Shown: positions 7,625 to 14,361 of the stretch, piece by piece
How the letters are laid out: each line of letters starts with the position of its first letter
Numbering within the stretch: position 1 is the stretch's first letter
NCBI GenBank assembly: GCA_946549155.1
Contig: CAMNQN010000053.1
Span: 1 to 15,699, forward strand
Length of the DNA stretch: 15,699 bases
Reading direction: 5' to 3'
Source: an uncultured Lachnospiraceae bacterium
Lineage (GTDB): Bacteria; Bacillota; Clostridia; Lachnospirales; Lachnospiraceae
The notes under the pieces: generated by a model
What the model saw: the letters and a program-made list of their open reading frames with translations, nothing else
What the model was told of the DNA's origin: nothing
The model's database searches: none
Translations under genes and position numbers: made by a program

Positions 7625-8583
7625 TTCATGACCTCATCATAATTTTCCGCCGTCAGCCAGAAAATATCGGTATAGATACAGTCCGCGCTGTAATTTCCTG
7701 TTTTAATGTGCTGCTCGATCTCTCTTACAACCTGGCGGCCCATAAGATTCGTATCCTGCTTTACAATACCGTCCAGTACCCTCCTTTTGGCTCCGTCATA
7801 GGCGTCAAACCCCAGCACATACTCATATTCCTCCACCGGCCCATCATAGACGGATTCCATCGATTTTCCTCCGGTTCCCTCCAGAAATACCATCACCTCA
7901 GCCTCATCCGCCATCTGATGATAAAGCCGCATAACCGTCAGCGCATCGTACTTGTCATAGGCAACGCCCTTAATTTCTATATCCGGCCATTCCTGCACCA
8001 CATCCTGAAAGCCCCGCAGGCGCTCCTGCAGATTCTGATACTGCTCCTCGCCGGATATGATCCCCACCGTCGCGCTGCCGCCGGTCAGCTCCACCAGCTC
8101 CTCTCCCATCAGCTTCCCGGCCTCATAATTATTCGTTCCCACATATAAATGCTCCGGGAAATCACTGATATCCGTATCCACGCAAATCACATGGATTCCC
8201 TGCTCCCAGGCATCCTGCAGAACATCGCGAAAGGTCTCATCTTCATTTCCCTGCACCACAATATAATCTACCTTTGCAGCAATCTGCTGCTTCAGCAGAT
8301 CCGTCATCTGAGCAATATTATAATTCAGCTGCGGAAGAATCATATTGATATCAATCTTACACCCGGCTCCCAGGGCATCCCTTTCCTCACTGATTCCTTC
8401 CGCAATCAGATTCCAGTATCCGTCATCCTTATGGGGAAGGATCACGGATACTCTGGTAATCGGATAAGTCTCTTTATCGTCGGCCCTTCTGTTCAGAAGT
8501 ACCGCCGTCAGAAACAAGGCTGTCAGACACAATCCGAAAAGGATATATTTAAAAAATGATCTGTTCTTTTTCACGAAATTCAT
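7621..8583 (-). CDS. Membrane-anchored periplasmic-type sugar-binding protein, likely sensor subunit
   Basis: This 320-residue protein has an uncleaved-looking hydrophobic anchor at about 11-30 (YILFGLCLTALFLTAVLL) with no lipobox position suited to cleavage. A Peripla_BP_4 sugar-binding fold then runs from about 43 to the end, including VDTDIS, VGTNNYEAGKLMGEEL and VLGFDAYDGAKRRVLDG. It differs from the mglB product in anchor type and sequence, and is placed next to the kinase rather than heading the transporter. In C. beijerinckii, XylFII, an anchored binding protein, docks on LytS to signal xylose; the same job is inferred here. The ribosome binding site is weak (AAGAAAAAGCAG), which may keep levels below those of the transporter. 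It lies 19 bases after mglC. Confidence 0.88.
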   Translation of the reverse strand: MNFVKKNRSFFKYILFGLCLTALFLTAVLLNRRADDKETYPITRVSVILPHKDDGYWNLIAEGISEERDALGAGCKIDINMILPQLNYNIAQMTDLLKQQIAAKVDYIVVQGNEDETFRDVLQDAWEQGIHVICVDTDISDFPEHLYVGTNNYEAGKLMGEELVELTGGSATVGIISGEEQYQNLQERLRGFQDVVQEWPDIEIKGVAYDKYDALTVMRLYHQMADEAEVMVFLEGTGGKSMESVYDGPVEEYEYVLGFDAYDGAKRRVLDGIVKQDTNLMGRQVVREIEQHIKTGNYSADCIYTDIFWLTAENYDEVMK

Positions 8584-8602
8584 ATCTGCTTTTTCTTAAT
8601 CT

Positions 8603-9598
8603 CTATTTCTGTGTGGCGTATTTACGCATGTCAAGTGCAACCGCTACGATAATAATAACGCCTTTTGCAATATTCTGCCAGTAAGAGCTTAAGCCCACAA
8701 AGGTCAGGCCATAGCTGATCACGCTGAAAATAATAACTCCAAGAAATGCCCCCGGGACATTTCCGATGCCGCCTGTAAAGGAAGCGCCGCCGATGATACA
8801 GCTTGCGATTGCATCCATCTCATACCCTTCCGCATAACTGGCATTTGCGCTTCCGGTACGTGCCGCCAGCATACAGCCAGCCAATGCCGCCAGCGCCGCG
8901 CAGAACATATACACAAAAAGATCGATTCTGTAAACATTGATCCCCGCAACCTTTGCGGCCTCCCGGTTTCCTCCGGTGGCATAGATATTTCTTCCCAGCG
9001 TTGTCTTGTTCAAAATCACATACGCAAGAACCATAACTGCCACAGCAACGATAATCAGGTAATTAATGCCGAAAATGGCGCCTGTGCCGAATTTGGTAAA
9101 GCTCTCCGTATAGCCCGCCAGAGGCTGAGAGTTGTTCGGGGCCTTTTTCAAAAGCAGCAGGTTCGCGCCGTAAATGATCAGCTGAAGTCCCACACCTGCA
9201 AGGAAGGCCGGTACCTTCAGCTTCGAAATGATCGTACCTGTAATAGCGCCCATGATCATTCCAACCAGGATAGATACCAGAATCGGCACAATGATGGGCA
9301 GCTCCGGCAGACCCGGCCAGAACTTAAGATAATAGGTGGACTGCTGTGCCAGCGTACCGGAAATCACAGCGCCAAGCCCTGCCAGACGGCCCACTGTCAT
9401 ATCCATACCGCCGGCCACGATGACCACCAGCATTCCCATCGCCAGAAGAATCTTCGGCGCGCTCTGGATCAGCACATCACTGAGTACCCGAACGGAAACA
9501 AAGGACGGGGAAATGACCGCAATAATTACAATCATAAGAATCAGGCAGATATACAGGATGTTATCTACCAGAAATTTTGATAATTTTTTCTCTTTCAT
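8603..9598 (-). CDS. mglC: Galactose/methyl-galactoside-type ABC transporter permease
   Basis: This 331-residue, strongly hydrophobic protein has about eight to ten membrane segments and is close in length to E. coli MglC. Family-typical stretches are VIVAGGMDMTVGRLAG, NIYATGGNREAAKVAGINV and IASCIIGGASFTGGIGNVPG, the last matching the conserved cytoplasmic coupling region of RbsC/MglC permeases. It would form the membrane channel as a homodimer with the double ATPase from mglA. Its ATG overlaps the mglA stop by four bases, with GGGAGGAAG as the binding site. The sugar is not fixed by the permease itself; galactose or glucose is suggested by the partner MglB. Confidence 0.92.
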   Translation of the reverse strand: MKEKKLSKFLVDNILYICLILMIVIIAVISPSFVSVRVLSDVLIQSAPKILLAMGMLVVIVAGGMDMTVGRLAGLGAVISGTLAQQSTYYLKFWPGLPELPIIVPILVSILVGMIMGAITGTIISKLKVPAFLAGVGLQLIIYGANLLLLKKAPNNSQPLAGYTESFTKFGTGAIFGINYLIIVAVAVMVLAYVILNKTTLGRNIYATGGNREAAKVAGINVYRIDLFVYMFCAALAALAGCMLAARTGSANASYAEGYEMDAIASCIIGGASFTGGIGNVPGAFLGVIIFSVISYGLTFVGLSSYWQNIAKGVIIIVAVALDMRKYATQK

Positions 9599-11139
9599 TT
9601 TACTTCCTCCCTGACACTTTCATATGTACTGGCCAGCAGCATGATTCGCTCATCGCTGACCTCATCACCCTCCAGAATCCCGGATTTGTGGCCCTCACAC
9701 ATAACCATGATCCGGTCCGACATTCCCATCAGCTCCGGCATTTCCGAGCTGATCATAATGACGCATTTTCCGTTTCGCGCCAGTTCCTCCATCAGCTCAT
9801 AAATCTCATATTTGGCCCCCACATCAATGCCCCGCGTGGGCTCATCCAGAATCAGGATGTCCGGTTCCGACAGCAGCCATCGTCCTAACAGCACCTTCTG
9901 CTGATTCCCGCCGGACAAGGTGGAAATCGTTGTTTTCAGTGACGGCGTCTTTGTGGAAAGACGATCCACATATTTCTGCGCATCCTCGTTTCGTTTCTTC
10001 TGATCAAGAAAGATTCCCGCTTTGTATCTCGATTTATTCAGGTTCTGCTCCACCACGCAGGTATTGTCCGTGATGGAAAGCGGCCCTAAAATGCCTGTCT
10101 TTCTCCGGTCCTCCGTCAGAAGCGCCATGCCATGGCTGATGGCGTCACTTGGCTCATGAATCTTTACCTCTTCCCCGTTAATGCGGATGGTACCCTTCTC
10201 CACCCCCCGCAGTCCGAAGATCGCCTCCATCAGCTCGCTTCGCTGGGAGCCAACCAGGCCTCCGATACCAAAAATCTCACCCCTGCGCACCCGGAAGCTG
10301 ACATCCTGGAAGGAGTGGGGATTCGGACTGGTCAGCCCCTCCACTTCAAGGATCGTTTCCCCGGGCGTATGGCTTTTGGGCGGAAAGCGGTCATTCATCT
10401 CCCGGCCCACCATCTTGCTGACGATCGCATCCGTTGTCATTTCACACGCCGGCCAGGTTCCCACCAGCTTCCCGTCACGCATTACGGTAATTTCATCTGA
10501 AATCTGAAGAATTTCATCGATTTTATGAGAGATATAGATGATCGCCACATTCTCGGATTTCAGCTGTCCAATAATGCGGAACAGAATTTCCGTCTCTGTC
10601 TCCGTCAGGGAAGACGTGGGTTCATCCATGATAATAACCCGCGCTCCTATAGAAACCGCCCGGGCAATCTCCACCAGCTGACAGTAGGATGTGGACAGCT
10701 CCCCCACCTTCTGTTTCGGGTTAATGTCCAGCCCAAGCCTGTCAAAAATCTGCTTCGTCTCATTGATCAGCGTCTTCGTATCTACCCAGCGCACTCCCGC
10801 CGCCTTCTTATAGGGAATCCGGCCAAGGAAAATATTTTCACAGACCATCTGCGGGCGCACCGGATGCAGCTCCTGATGGATCATGGCAATGCCCTGGTCC
10901 ATGGCGTTTCTCGGATTCTCAATCTTCACCTGTTTTCCGTCAATTGATATCGTGCCTTCATCCGGACTATACATGCCGTAGATACACTTCATCAATGTGG
11001 ATTTTCCCGCGCCGTTTTCTCCCATCAGCGCATGTACCGTTCCCGGCCTGACACGCAGCGAAACCTTATCCAGCGCTTTCACTCCCGGGAAGGATTTTGA
11101 AAGCCCCACCGCTTCCAAAATATATTCCGAATTACTCAT
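9595..11139 (-). CDS. mglA: Sugar ABC transporter double ATPase
   Basis: This 514-residue protein has two ATPase halves. The first has Walker A GENGAGKST (40-48), an unusual signature LSTSYCQLVEIARA (from 148) and Walker B IIMDEPTSSL. The second has the degenerate Walker A GLVGSQRSE (294-302) usual for this family, a canonical signature LSGGNQQK (408-415) and Walker B LILDEPTRGIDVGAKYEIY. These stretches track E. coli MglA more closely than RbsA or XylG. It powers uptake through MglC. AGGAGGAGG precedes the ATG. It lies 81 bases after mglB, across an intercistronic hairpin that should lower its expression relative to the binding protein. Confidence 0.94.
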   Translation of the reverse strand: MSNSEYILEAVGLSKSFPGVKALDKVSLRVRPGTVHALMGENGAGKSTLMKCIYGMYSPDEGTISIDGKQVKIENPRNAMDQGIAMIHQELHPVRPQMVCENIFLGRIPYKKAAGVRWVDTKTLINETKQIFDRLGLDINPKQKVGELSTSYCQLVEIARAVSIGARVIIMDEPTSSLTETETEILFRIIGQLKSENVAIIYISHKIDEILQISDEITVMRDGKLVGTWPACEMTTDAIVSKMVGREMNDRFPPKSHTPGETILEVEGLTSPNPHSFQDVSFRVRRGEIFGIGGLVGSQRSELMEAIFGLRGVEKGTIRINGEEVKIHEPSDAISHGMALLTEDRRKTGILGPLSITDNTCVVEQNLNKSRYKAGIFLDQKKRNEDAQKYVDRLSTKTPSLKTTISTLSGGNQQKVLLGRWLLSEPDILILDEPTRGIDVGAKYEIYELMEELARNGKCVIMISSEMPELMGMSDRIMVMCEGHKSGILEGDEVSDERIMLLASTYESVREEVK

Positions 11140-11161
11140 TGTCCTCCTCCTCTGTCCATTA

Positions 11162-11188
11162 TAAAAGAAATGGGCTCAAGCGAGCCCA
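11162..11188 (-). terminator. Intercistronic attenuating terminator between mglB and mglA
   Basis: On the minus strand a perfect 7-bp stem TGGGCTC/GAGCCCA closes a GCTT loop and is followed by TTTCTTTTAT. The tail is an imperfect T-run, so leaky termination is expected. This placement after a binding-protein gene commonly gives more binding protein than transporter. It may also protect the mglB message 3' end. Confidence 0.82.
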
Positions 11189-11220
11189 GTCCTTTTTCTT
11201 ACTGTTTCTGAAATGCTTTA

Positions 11221-12315
11221 TTAAAACTCTGTTGTTGTAATATCATAGGAGGCATCATCCAGATTGTCCGCGGTAATCGAGATATAGTCAATCATGATTC
11301 TGTGACCCTCTACGTTTACACCGTCGATGCCAATGGTCTCTGTGGTAACCTCTTCCCCGTTCTCCAGCAGATACATCAGCTTGTAAATGCACTGTGCCAG
11401 CTTCACCGGATTGTTCAGGGAGGTCTCCAGCAGTGTGCCATTGCCGATGGCTTCGCAGCCTGCGGCCGTCGCGTCAACGCCTACAACCGGAATCGTGTTG
11501 CTTTCGTCTGTGAAATAACCGTGTGCCTGAAGGGCTGCGATGGCTCCCAGTGCTTCATCATCATTATCCGCGATCACACAGTCGATATCATCCCCGTAGC
11601 TTGCCAGAAGCGCTTCTACATTTTCCTGTGCCTTGGAACGCTGGAAGTCACAGATCACGCCATTGATGGAATCTCCGCCTTTCACGCCCGTCACATCGTC
11701 GCCGCCGATGCAGCTTCCCAGCTCATAACCGGCCGCCTCGATGGCTGCAAGGCTGTAGGAGGAACGGTTAATCGTATCACTGAAGGTGGGCATACCCTGA
11801 AGAAGAATAAAGTCTACCTTACCGTTGCCGTTACGGTCCCAGTTCTCATTTCCATTAAAATAATCAACCAGCGCATTGCCCATGTTCTCGCCGGACTGGG
11901 TGGATGCGGAAGATACATACCAGAGATTCTCATTCGCCTCAAACGCCGCATCCGACGGAGAAGTTGTATTTGCGAAAATACCTACAACGCCTTCGGTTCC
12001 CATGGTCGCCGCAATCTGATCGGTAGCCGCGTTGTTGATGTTGTTCAGTACAAGGTATTTCACGCCCTGGGTATAGAAGTTGCTCACATTCTGATCCTGA
12101 ACGTTGATGTCATTCTGGCTGTCTGCTGTTGTAACGGTGATGGTTCCGTCAGCCGCTGCAATATTGTTCAGGCACTGTGTTGCGTTTGCGATAAAGGTAT
12201 CAGCCGCGTTGTACCATACAACCCCTGCGTTTGCGTCTGCCGCAGACACACTTGAAGCAACCATGGCGGACATAACACCAGCTGCCAGCACTGTACTGAA
12301 AATCTTCTTTTTCAT
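11221..12315 (-). CDS. mglB: Galactose/glucose-type ABC transporter substrate-binding protein
   Basis: This 364-residue protein has a signal peptide of about 25 residues (basic MKKK, hydrophobic core, VSSVSA before ADA). A periplasmic-binding fold follows, with a calcium-loop-like DRNGNGKVD at 160-168. That loop matches in position and pattern the calcium site of E. coli MglB, which favours a galactose/glucose protein over ribose or xylose ones. CVIADNDDEALGAIAALQAHG and VVGVDATAAGCEAI are further family signatures. The signal peptide has no lipobox cysteine, unusual for a monoderm. AGGAGG lies eight bases before the ATG. It heads the operon with its own promoter region, which carries candidate response-regulator sites. 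Confidence 0.93.
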   Translation of the reverse strand: MKKKIFSTVLAAGVMSAMVASSVSAADANAGVVWYNAADTFIANATQCLNNIAAADGTITVTTADSQNDINVQDQNVSNFYTQGVKYLVLNNINNAATDQIAATMGTEGVVGIFANTTSPSDAAFEANENLWYVSSASTQSGENMGNALVDYFNGNENWDRNGNGKVDFILLQGMPTFSDTINRSSYSLAAIEAAGYELGSCIGGDDVTGVKGGDSINGVICDFQRSKAQENVEALLASYGDDIDCVIADNDDEALGAIAALQAHGYFTDESNTIPVVGVDATAAGCEAIGNGTLLETSLNNPVKLAQCIYKLMYLLENGEEVTTETIGIDGVNVEGHRIMIDYISITADNLDDASYDITTTEF

Positions 12316-12335
12316 ACTAAATTCCTCCTATATCT

Positions 12336-12351
12336 GCACAGCTTCCTGTGC
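12336..12351 (-). other. 5' leader hairpin of mglB
   Basis: A perfect 6-bp stem GCACAG/CTGTGC with a GAAG loop lies in the mglB leader, six bases before the AGGAGG ribosome binding site. It could protect the message 5' end or tune translation. It is short, and could be incidental. Confidence 0.5.
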
Positions 12352-12359
12352 CCTTTTTT

Positions 12360-12365
12360 GTTATA
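12360..12365 (-). promoter_or_regulatory. Candidate -10 of the mglB promoter
   Basis: TATAAC on the minus strand matches five of six bases of the sigma-A -10. At 16-18 bases upstream no hexamer resembles TTGACA (GGCGGT at 17), so the promoter looks activator-dependent. The implied leader is about 40 bases. Confidence 0.5.
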
Positions 12366-12397
12366 AAAATCGTACCACATTGACCGCCAGGAAAACA

Positions 12398-12435
12398 TTC
12401 AAGATAATTGCGATGGGTTTGAAAAAAATTGCGAT
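12398..12435 (-). promoter_or_regulatory. Two 17-bp direct repeats upstream of mglB, candidate AraC-type operator
   Basis: On the minus strand ATCGCAATTTTTTTCAA (12435-12419) and ATCGCAATTATCTTGAA (12414-12398) match at 14 of 17 positions. They start exactly 21 bases apart, two helical turns. Tandem half-sites on one face of the helix are how AraC-family proteins bind. The near repeat ends about ten bases upstream of the -35 position of the mglB promoter. The likely binder is the YesN-type regulator of this operon, by inference. Confidence 0.6.
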
Positions 12436-12481
12436 ATAAGAAAGAAAAACCAGATATTTGCACTTTTTTGCGGTATCCGAC

Positions 12482-12503
12482 AAAAAGAACGGGCGGCTCC
12501 CGT
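12482..12503 (-). terminator. Likely nagB terminator
   Basis: The minus strand shows a 5-bp stem ACGGG/CCCGT around AGCCG, followed by TCTTTTT. It is the first simple terminator after nagB, 145 bases beyond its stop, and lies after the large inverted repeat. The stem is short, so strength is uncertain. Confidence 0.55.
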
Positions 12504-12513
12504 CATAAAAGAA

Positions 12514-12607
12514 GGGGGCTGACGAAAAATGACAGGGGAACATTACGGATATCCAGTATACATTTGTATATTCCGTAATGCTTTCCTGTCATTTTTCATC
12601 AGCCCCC
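12514..12607. repeat. 94-bp near-perfect inverted repeat (MITE-like or giant hairpin)
   Basis: The left arm (12514-12552) and right arm (12568-12607) are reverse complements with only a few differences, most of which would still pair as G-U in RNA. The ends are GGGGGCTGA and TCAGCCCCC. On the minus strand the right end is followed by TTCTTTT, so it may also terminate nagB transcripts. No target-site duplication is evident at the edges, and no second copy is seen in this window. A short non-autonomous transposon and a large terminator are both possible. Confidence 0.85.
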
Positions 12608-12648
12608 GCGCCGACTGCGCCGTTTCCGTTCTTGGAAACAGGGGTCTT

Positions 12649-13380
12649 TTACAGTTCTACCCTGGAGAGAGCCGCCTCATCCGCCACTACCACCACATCC
12701 GGATGAAGCTGCAGGATGGAGGCCGGTACCTGGGGAGTCACAGGACCGAAAAAGGCCTTTTTCACCGTCTCCGCCTTATCCGCCCCGGATATCACGATCA
12801 GAATCTTTTTCGCGCTCATGATCGTGCCGATGCCCATGGTATAAGCCTGTCTTGGCACCTCCGCCTCAGAAGCGAAGAAACGCTTGTTGGCCTGGATTGT
12901 ACTCTCCGCCAGATCCACACAGTGTGTCTCCTTGGGGAAATAATCCGCCGGCTCGTTAAAACCGATATGGCCATTGTGGCCCATCCCCAGAAGCTGCAGA
13001 TCCGCTCCTCCTACAGAACGGACAATCTCCTCATAGGCTTTGCAGGCTTTCTCACTGTCCGCCTCTGTCCCGTCGGGAAGGAAGGTGCGCTCCTTGTTGA
13101 TGTTCACATGATTAAACAGATTCTCATTCATAAAATAGTAATAGCTCTGGTCGTTCTCCCGGGGCAGTCCCTTGTACTCATCCAGGTTCACCGTGGTCAC
13201 CTGGGAAAAATCCAGATCTCCCTTCTCGTACCACTCAATCAGCTTTTTGTAGGCACCGATGGGCGTGGAGCCGGTGGCCAGGCCCAGCACACAGTCCGGT
13301 TTTGCCACTACCTGGGCCGCAATCACACTGGCCGCCTTCCTGCTCATGGCTTCGTAATCCTTTGTCTTATAGATTCTCAT
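12649..13380 (-). CDS. nagB: Glucosamine-6-phosphate deaminase
   Basis: This 243-residue cytoplasmic enzyme converts glucosamine 6-phosphate to fructose 6-phosphate and ammonia, feeding amino sugars into glycolysis. Family signatures are LATGSTPIGAY (34-44), NLDEYKGL with the proton acceptor Asp67, and GHNGHIGFNEP with Asn136, His138 and Glu143 at the ring-opening site. Length matches the short Firmicute type, which lacks the C-terminal allosteric extension of the E. coli enzyme. GGAGGA lies eight bases before the ATG. It has its own promoter at about 13491-13519 and a leader of about 100 bases. No nagA or transporter lies next to it in this window. Confidence 0.96.
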   Translation of the reverse strand: MRIYKTKDYEAMSRKAASVIAAQVVAKPDCVLGLATGSTPIGAYKKLIEWYEKGDLDFSQVTTVNLDEYKGLPRENDQSYYYFMNENLFNHVNINKERTFLPDGTEADSEKACKAYEEIVRSVGGADLQLLGMGHNGHIGFNEPADYFPKETHCVDLAESTIQANKRFFASEAEVPRQAYTMGIGTIMSAKKILIVISGADKAETVKKAFFGPVTPQVPASILQLHPDVVVVADEAALSRVEL

Positions 13381-13490
13381 GCTCTTATTCCTCCATCCTT
13401 ATAATTTCACGCATTCCGCGTCCCCTGCCGCTTTTGCTTCTCTGCCGCATCCCCTTCACACGTCCTGATGCAGCCGTCCGTTTCTTATTC

Positions 13491-13519
13491 AGTATAGCAT
13501 ACCTTTCCCTATTTTGCCA
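13491..13519 (-). promoter_or_regulatory. nagB promoter, extended -10 type
   Basis: On the minus strand TGCTATACT is an extended -10 (TGn plus TATACT at 13491-13496). A weak -35, TGGCAA, lies 17 bases upstream. This gives a leader of about 100 bases before the nagB start. I saw no riboswitch or glmS-like structure in the leader. Confidence 0.65.
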
Positions 13520-13551
13520 GCCAAGTTTCATGGATACCCGGAGGTTCTTCC

Positions 13552-13632
13552 CGTTACTGTTCGGGGGCCAATGTTCTTCTTGTTTGGTTAATTGGCGAGA
13601 CGCAGGAAAAGACGGGGCCGGGCGGGCAGAAA
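13552..13632 (+). repeat. Dispersed repeat, copy R2
   Basis: The plus strand reads TTACTGTTCGGGGG, then AATGTTCTTCTTGTTTGG, TTAATTGGC and GACGCAGGAA, then a GC-rich block with GGGCCGGGCGGGCAGA. The first half aligns with 15221-15272. The last block recurs as GGGCCTGGCGGGCAGA at 15639-15654. It lies between the nagB promoter and the end of the CarD-like gene, with no gene of its own. Confidence 0.8.
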
Positions 13633-13680
13633 CTTTTTATATTCAGCTCTTGCATAGCCATTGCTTCAATAGTAAATTCA
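13632..13680 (-). repeat. Repeat module X, copy 1
   Basis: The minus strand carries AATTTAC, then AAGCAAT and GCTATGCAAGAGCTG, then ATATAAA and TTCTG. The same blocks in the same order occur on the plus strand at 15487-15536, with 15 identical bases in a row. The segment is fused to copy R2, so the two modules belong to one composite element. It sits just downstream of the CarD-like gene. Confidence 0.72.
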
Positions 13681-13692
13681 GAAAAAAAGGGG

Positions 13693-14214
13693 CTACCTTA
13701 CTGCTTCCGCCTCCGGATTCTTAATCCGCAGCGCGATATACTGTTCCATATCGTTTTTATCCCGCCCTAGTGCCAGGGCCAGTTCACTGTACAGCCGGTT
13801 TTCTGCACTCTTTAAATATTTCTCATCCGTGGCTGTGATCTTTCGTCCCTGCTCTATGCGGGACTGTTTTCTTACATACAGCGTCTTGATAATCTGAATC
13901 CAGCACCTGCAATCCGGAGACCGCAGCGCCTGCTTATAATTCTGCTCCCGCTGCTTCTCCTCTGATATCCAAAGCTCCTGAATATCAGGTATCGAATCGA
14001 TGAGCTCTTTCGCCTCTTCTCTGTTAAGCGCCTTTCGCATCTGCACCTTCTGGTTATCCACCGGGGTATAGATCACACCGCCCTGTCCCTCCAGGGGGGT
14101 GAGACGGTAATACAGGCGATCCCTGTCCGCCCCGGACACATTCAGCTTCGTAATTTCCTCCACCTTGCACAGACCGCTGGTACCATAATGAATATATTCG
14201 CCAGGTTCAAACAT
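13693..14214 (-). CDS. CarD-family RNA polymerase-binding regulator
   Basis: This 173-residue protein has an N-terminal CarD/CdnL/TRCF domain at about 1-62, beginning MFEPGEYIHYGTSGLCKVEEI and including RLYYRLTPLEGQGGVIYTPVDN. An all-helical C-terminal half rich in Lys, Arg and Glu follows. CarD-type proteins contact the RNA polymerase beta subunit and the upstream edge of the promoter bubble, and alter open-complex stability. Length fits stand-alone CdnL-like proteins; there is no helicase part, so it is not the Mfd repair factor. GGAGGG precedes the ATG. It has its own promoter (14236-14264). The target genes cannot be read from sequence, but a global role is usual. Confidence 0.92.
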   Translation of the reverse strand: MFEPGEYIHYGTSGLCKVEEITKLNVSGADRDRLYYRLTPLEGQGGVIYTPVDNQKVQMRKALNREEAKELIDSIPDIQELWISEEKQREQNYKQALRSPDCRCWIQIIKTLYVRKQSRIEQGRKITATDEKYLKSAENRLYSELALALGRDKNDMEQYIALRIKNPEAEAVR

Positions 14215-14235
14215 AAAATCCCTCCTAACGGACTA

Positions 14236-14264
14236 ATTTTACCATTTTTTTCGTCCATTTGTAA
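14236..14264 (-). promoter_or_regulatory. Promoter of the CarD-like gene
   Basis: On the minus strand TTACAA (14259-14264) and an extended -10 TGGTAAAAT (TAAAAT at 14236-14241) are separated by exactly 17 bases. The GGAGGG ribosome binding site follows within about 20 bases of the -10, so the leader is very short. Confidence 0.65.
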
Positions 14265-14267
14265 GAG

Positions 14268-14286
14268 TTGTTTTTTAAAAAAACAA
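14268..14286. promoter_or_regulatory. A/T palindrome abutting the CarD-gene promoter
   Basis: TTGTTTTTT and AAAAAACAA form a perfect 9-base palindrome around a single A, ending four bases upstream of the -35. It could be an UP-like element, a bent-DNA segment or an operator. No protein can be assigned. Confidence 0.4.
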
Positions 14287-14361
14287 TTTTTGTGAAAATG
14301 TCTGAAAAATTCCCGGAGCAGTATTGTGCAATTTTCCCATTACCTGCAGGTATTCCTGCGC

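Noticed and set aside
11302..12255. A 317-codon open frame on the plus strand
   Set aside because: It is fully antisense to mglB, which has a signal peptide, a calcium loop and a good ribosome binding site. The plus-strand product has no recognisable family.
12622..12639. GTTTCC/GGAAAC hairpin just after nagB
   Set aside because: The 6-bp stem lacks a following T-run on the nagB strand. Simple termination is better explained by the hairpins at 12514-12607 or 12482-12503.
13381..13490. Riboswitch or glmS-like ribozyme in the nagB leader
   Set aside because: The leader of about 100 bases shows no conserved core or pairing pattern that I recognise.
14345..14358. GCAGG-AATA-CCTGC type hairpin after the FCD regulator
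   Set aside because: The 5-bp stem is not followed by a T-run on either strand, so it cannot be supported as a terminator.
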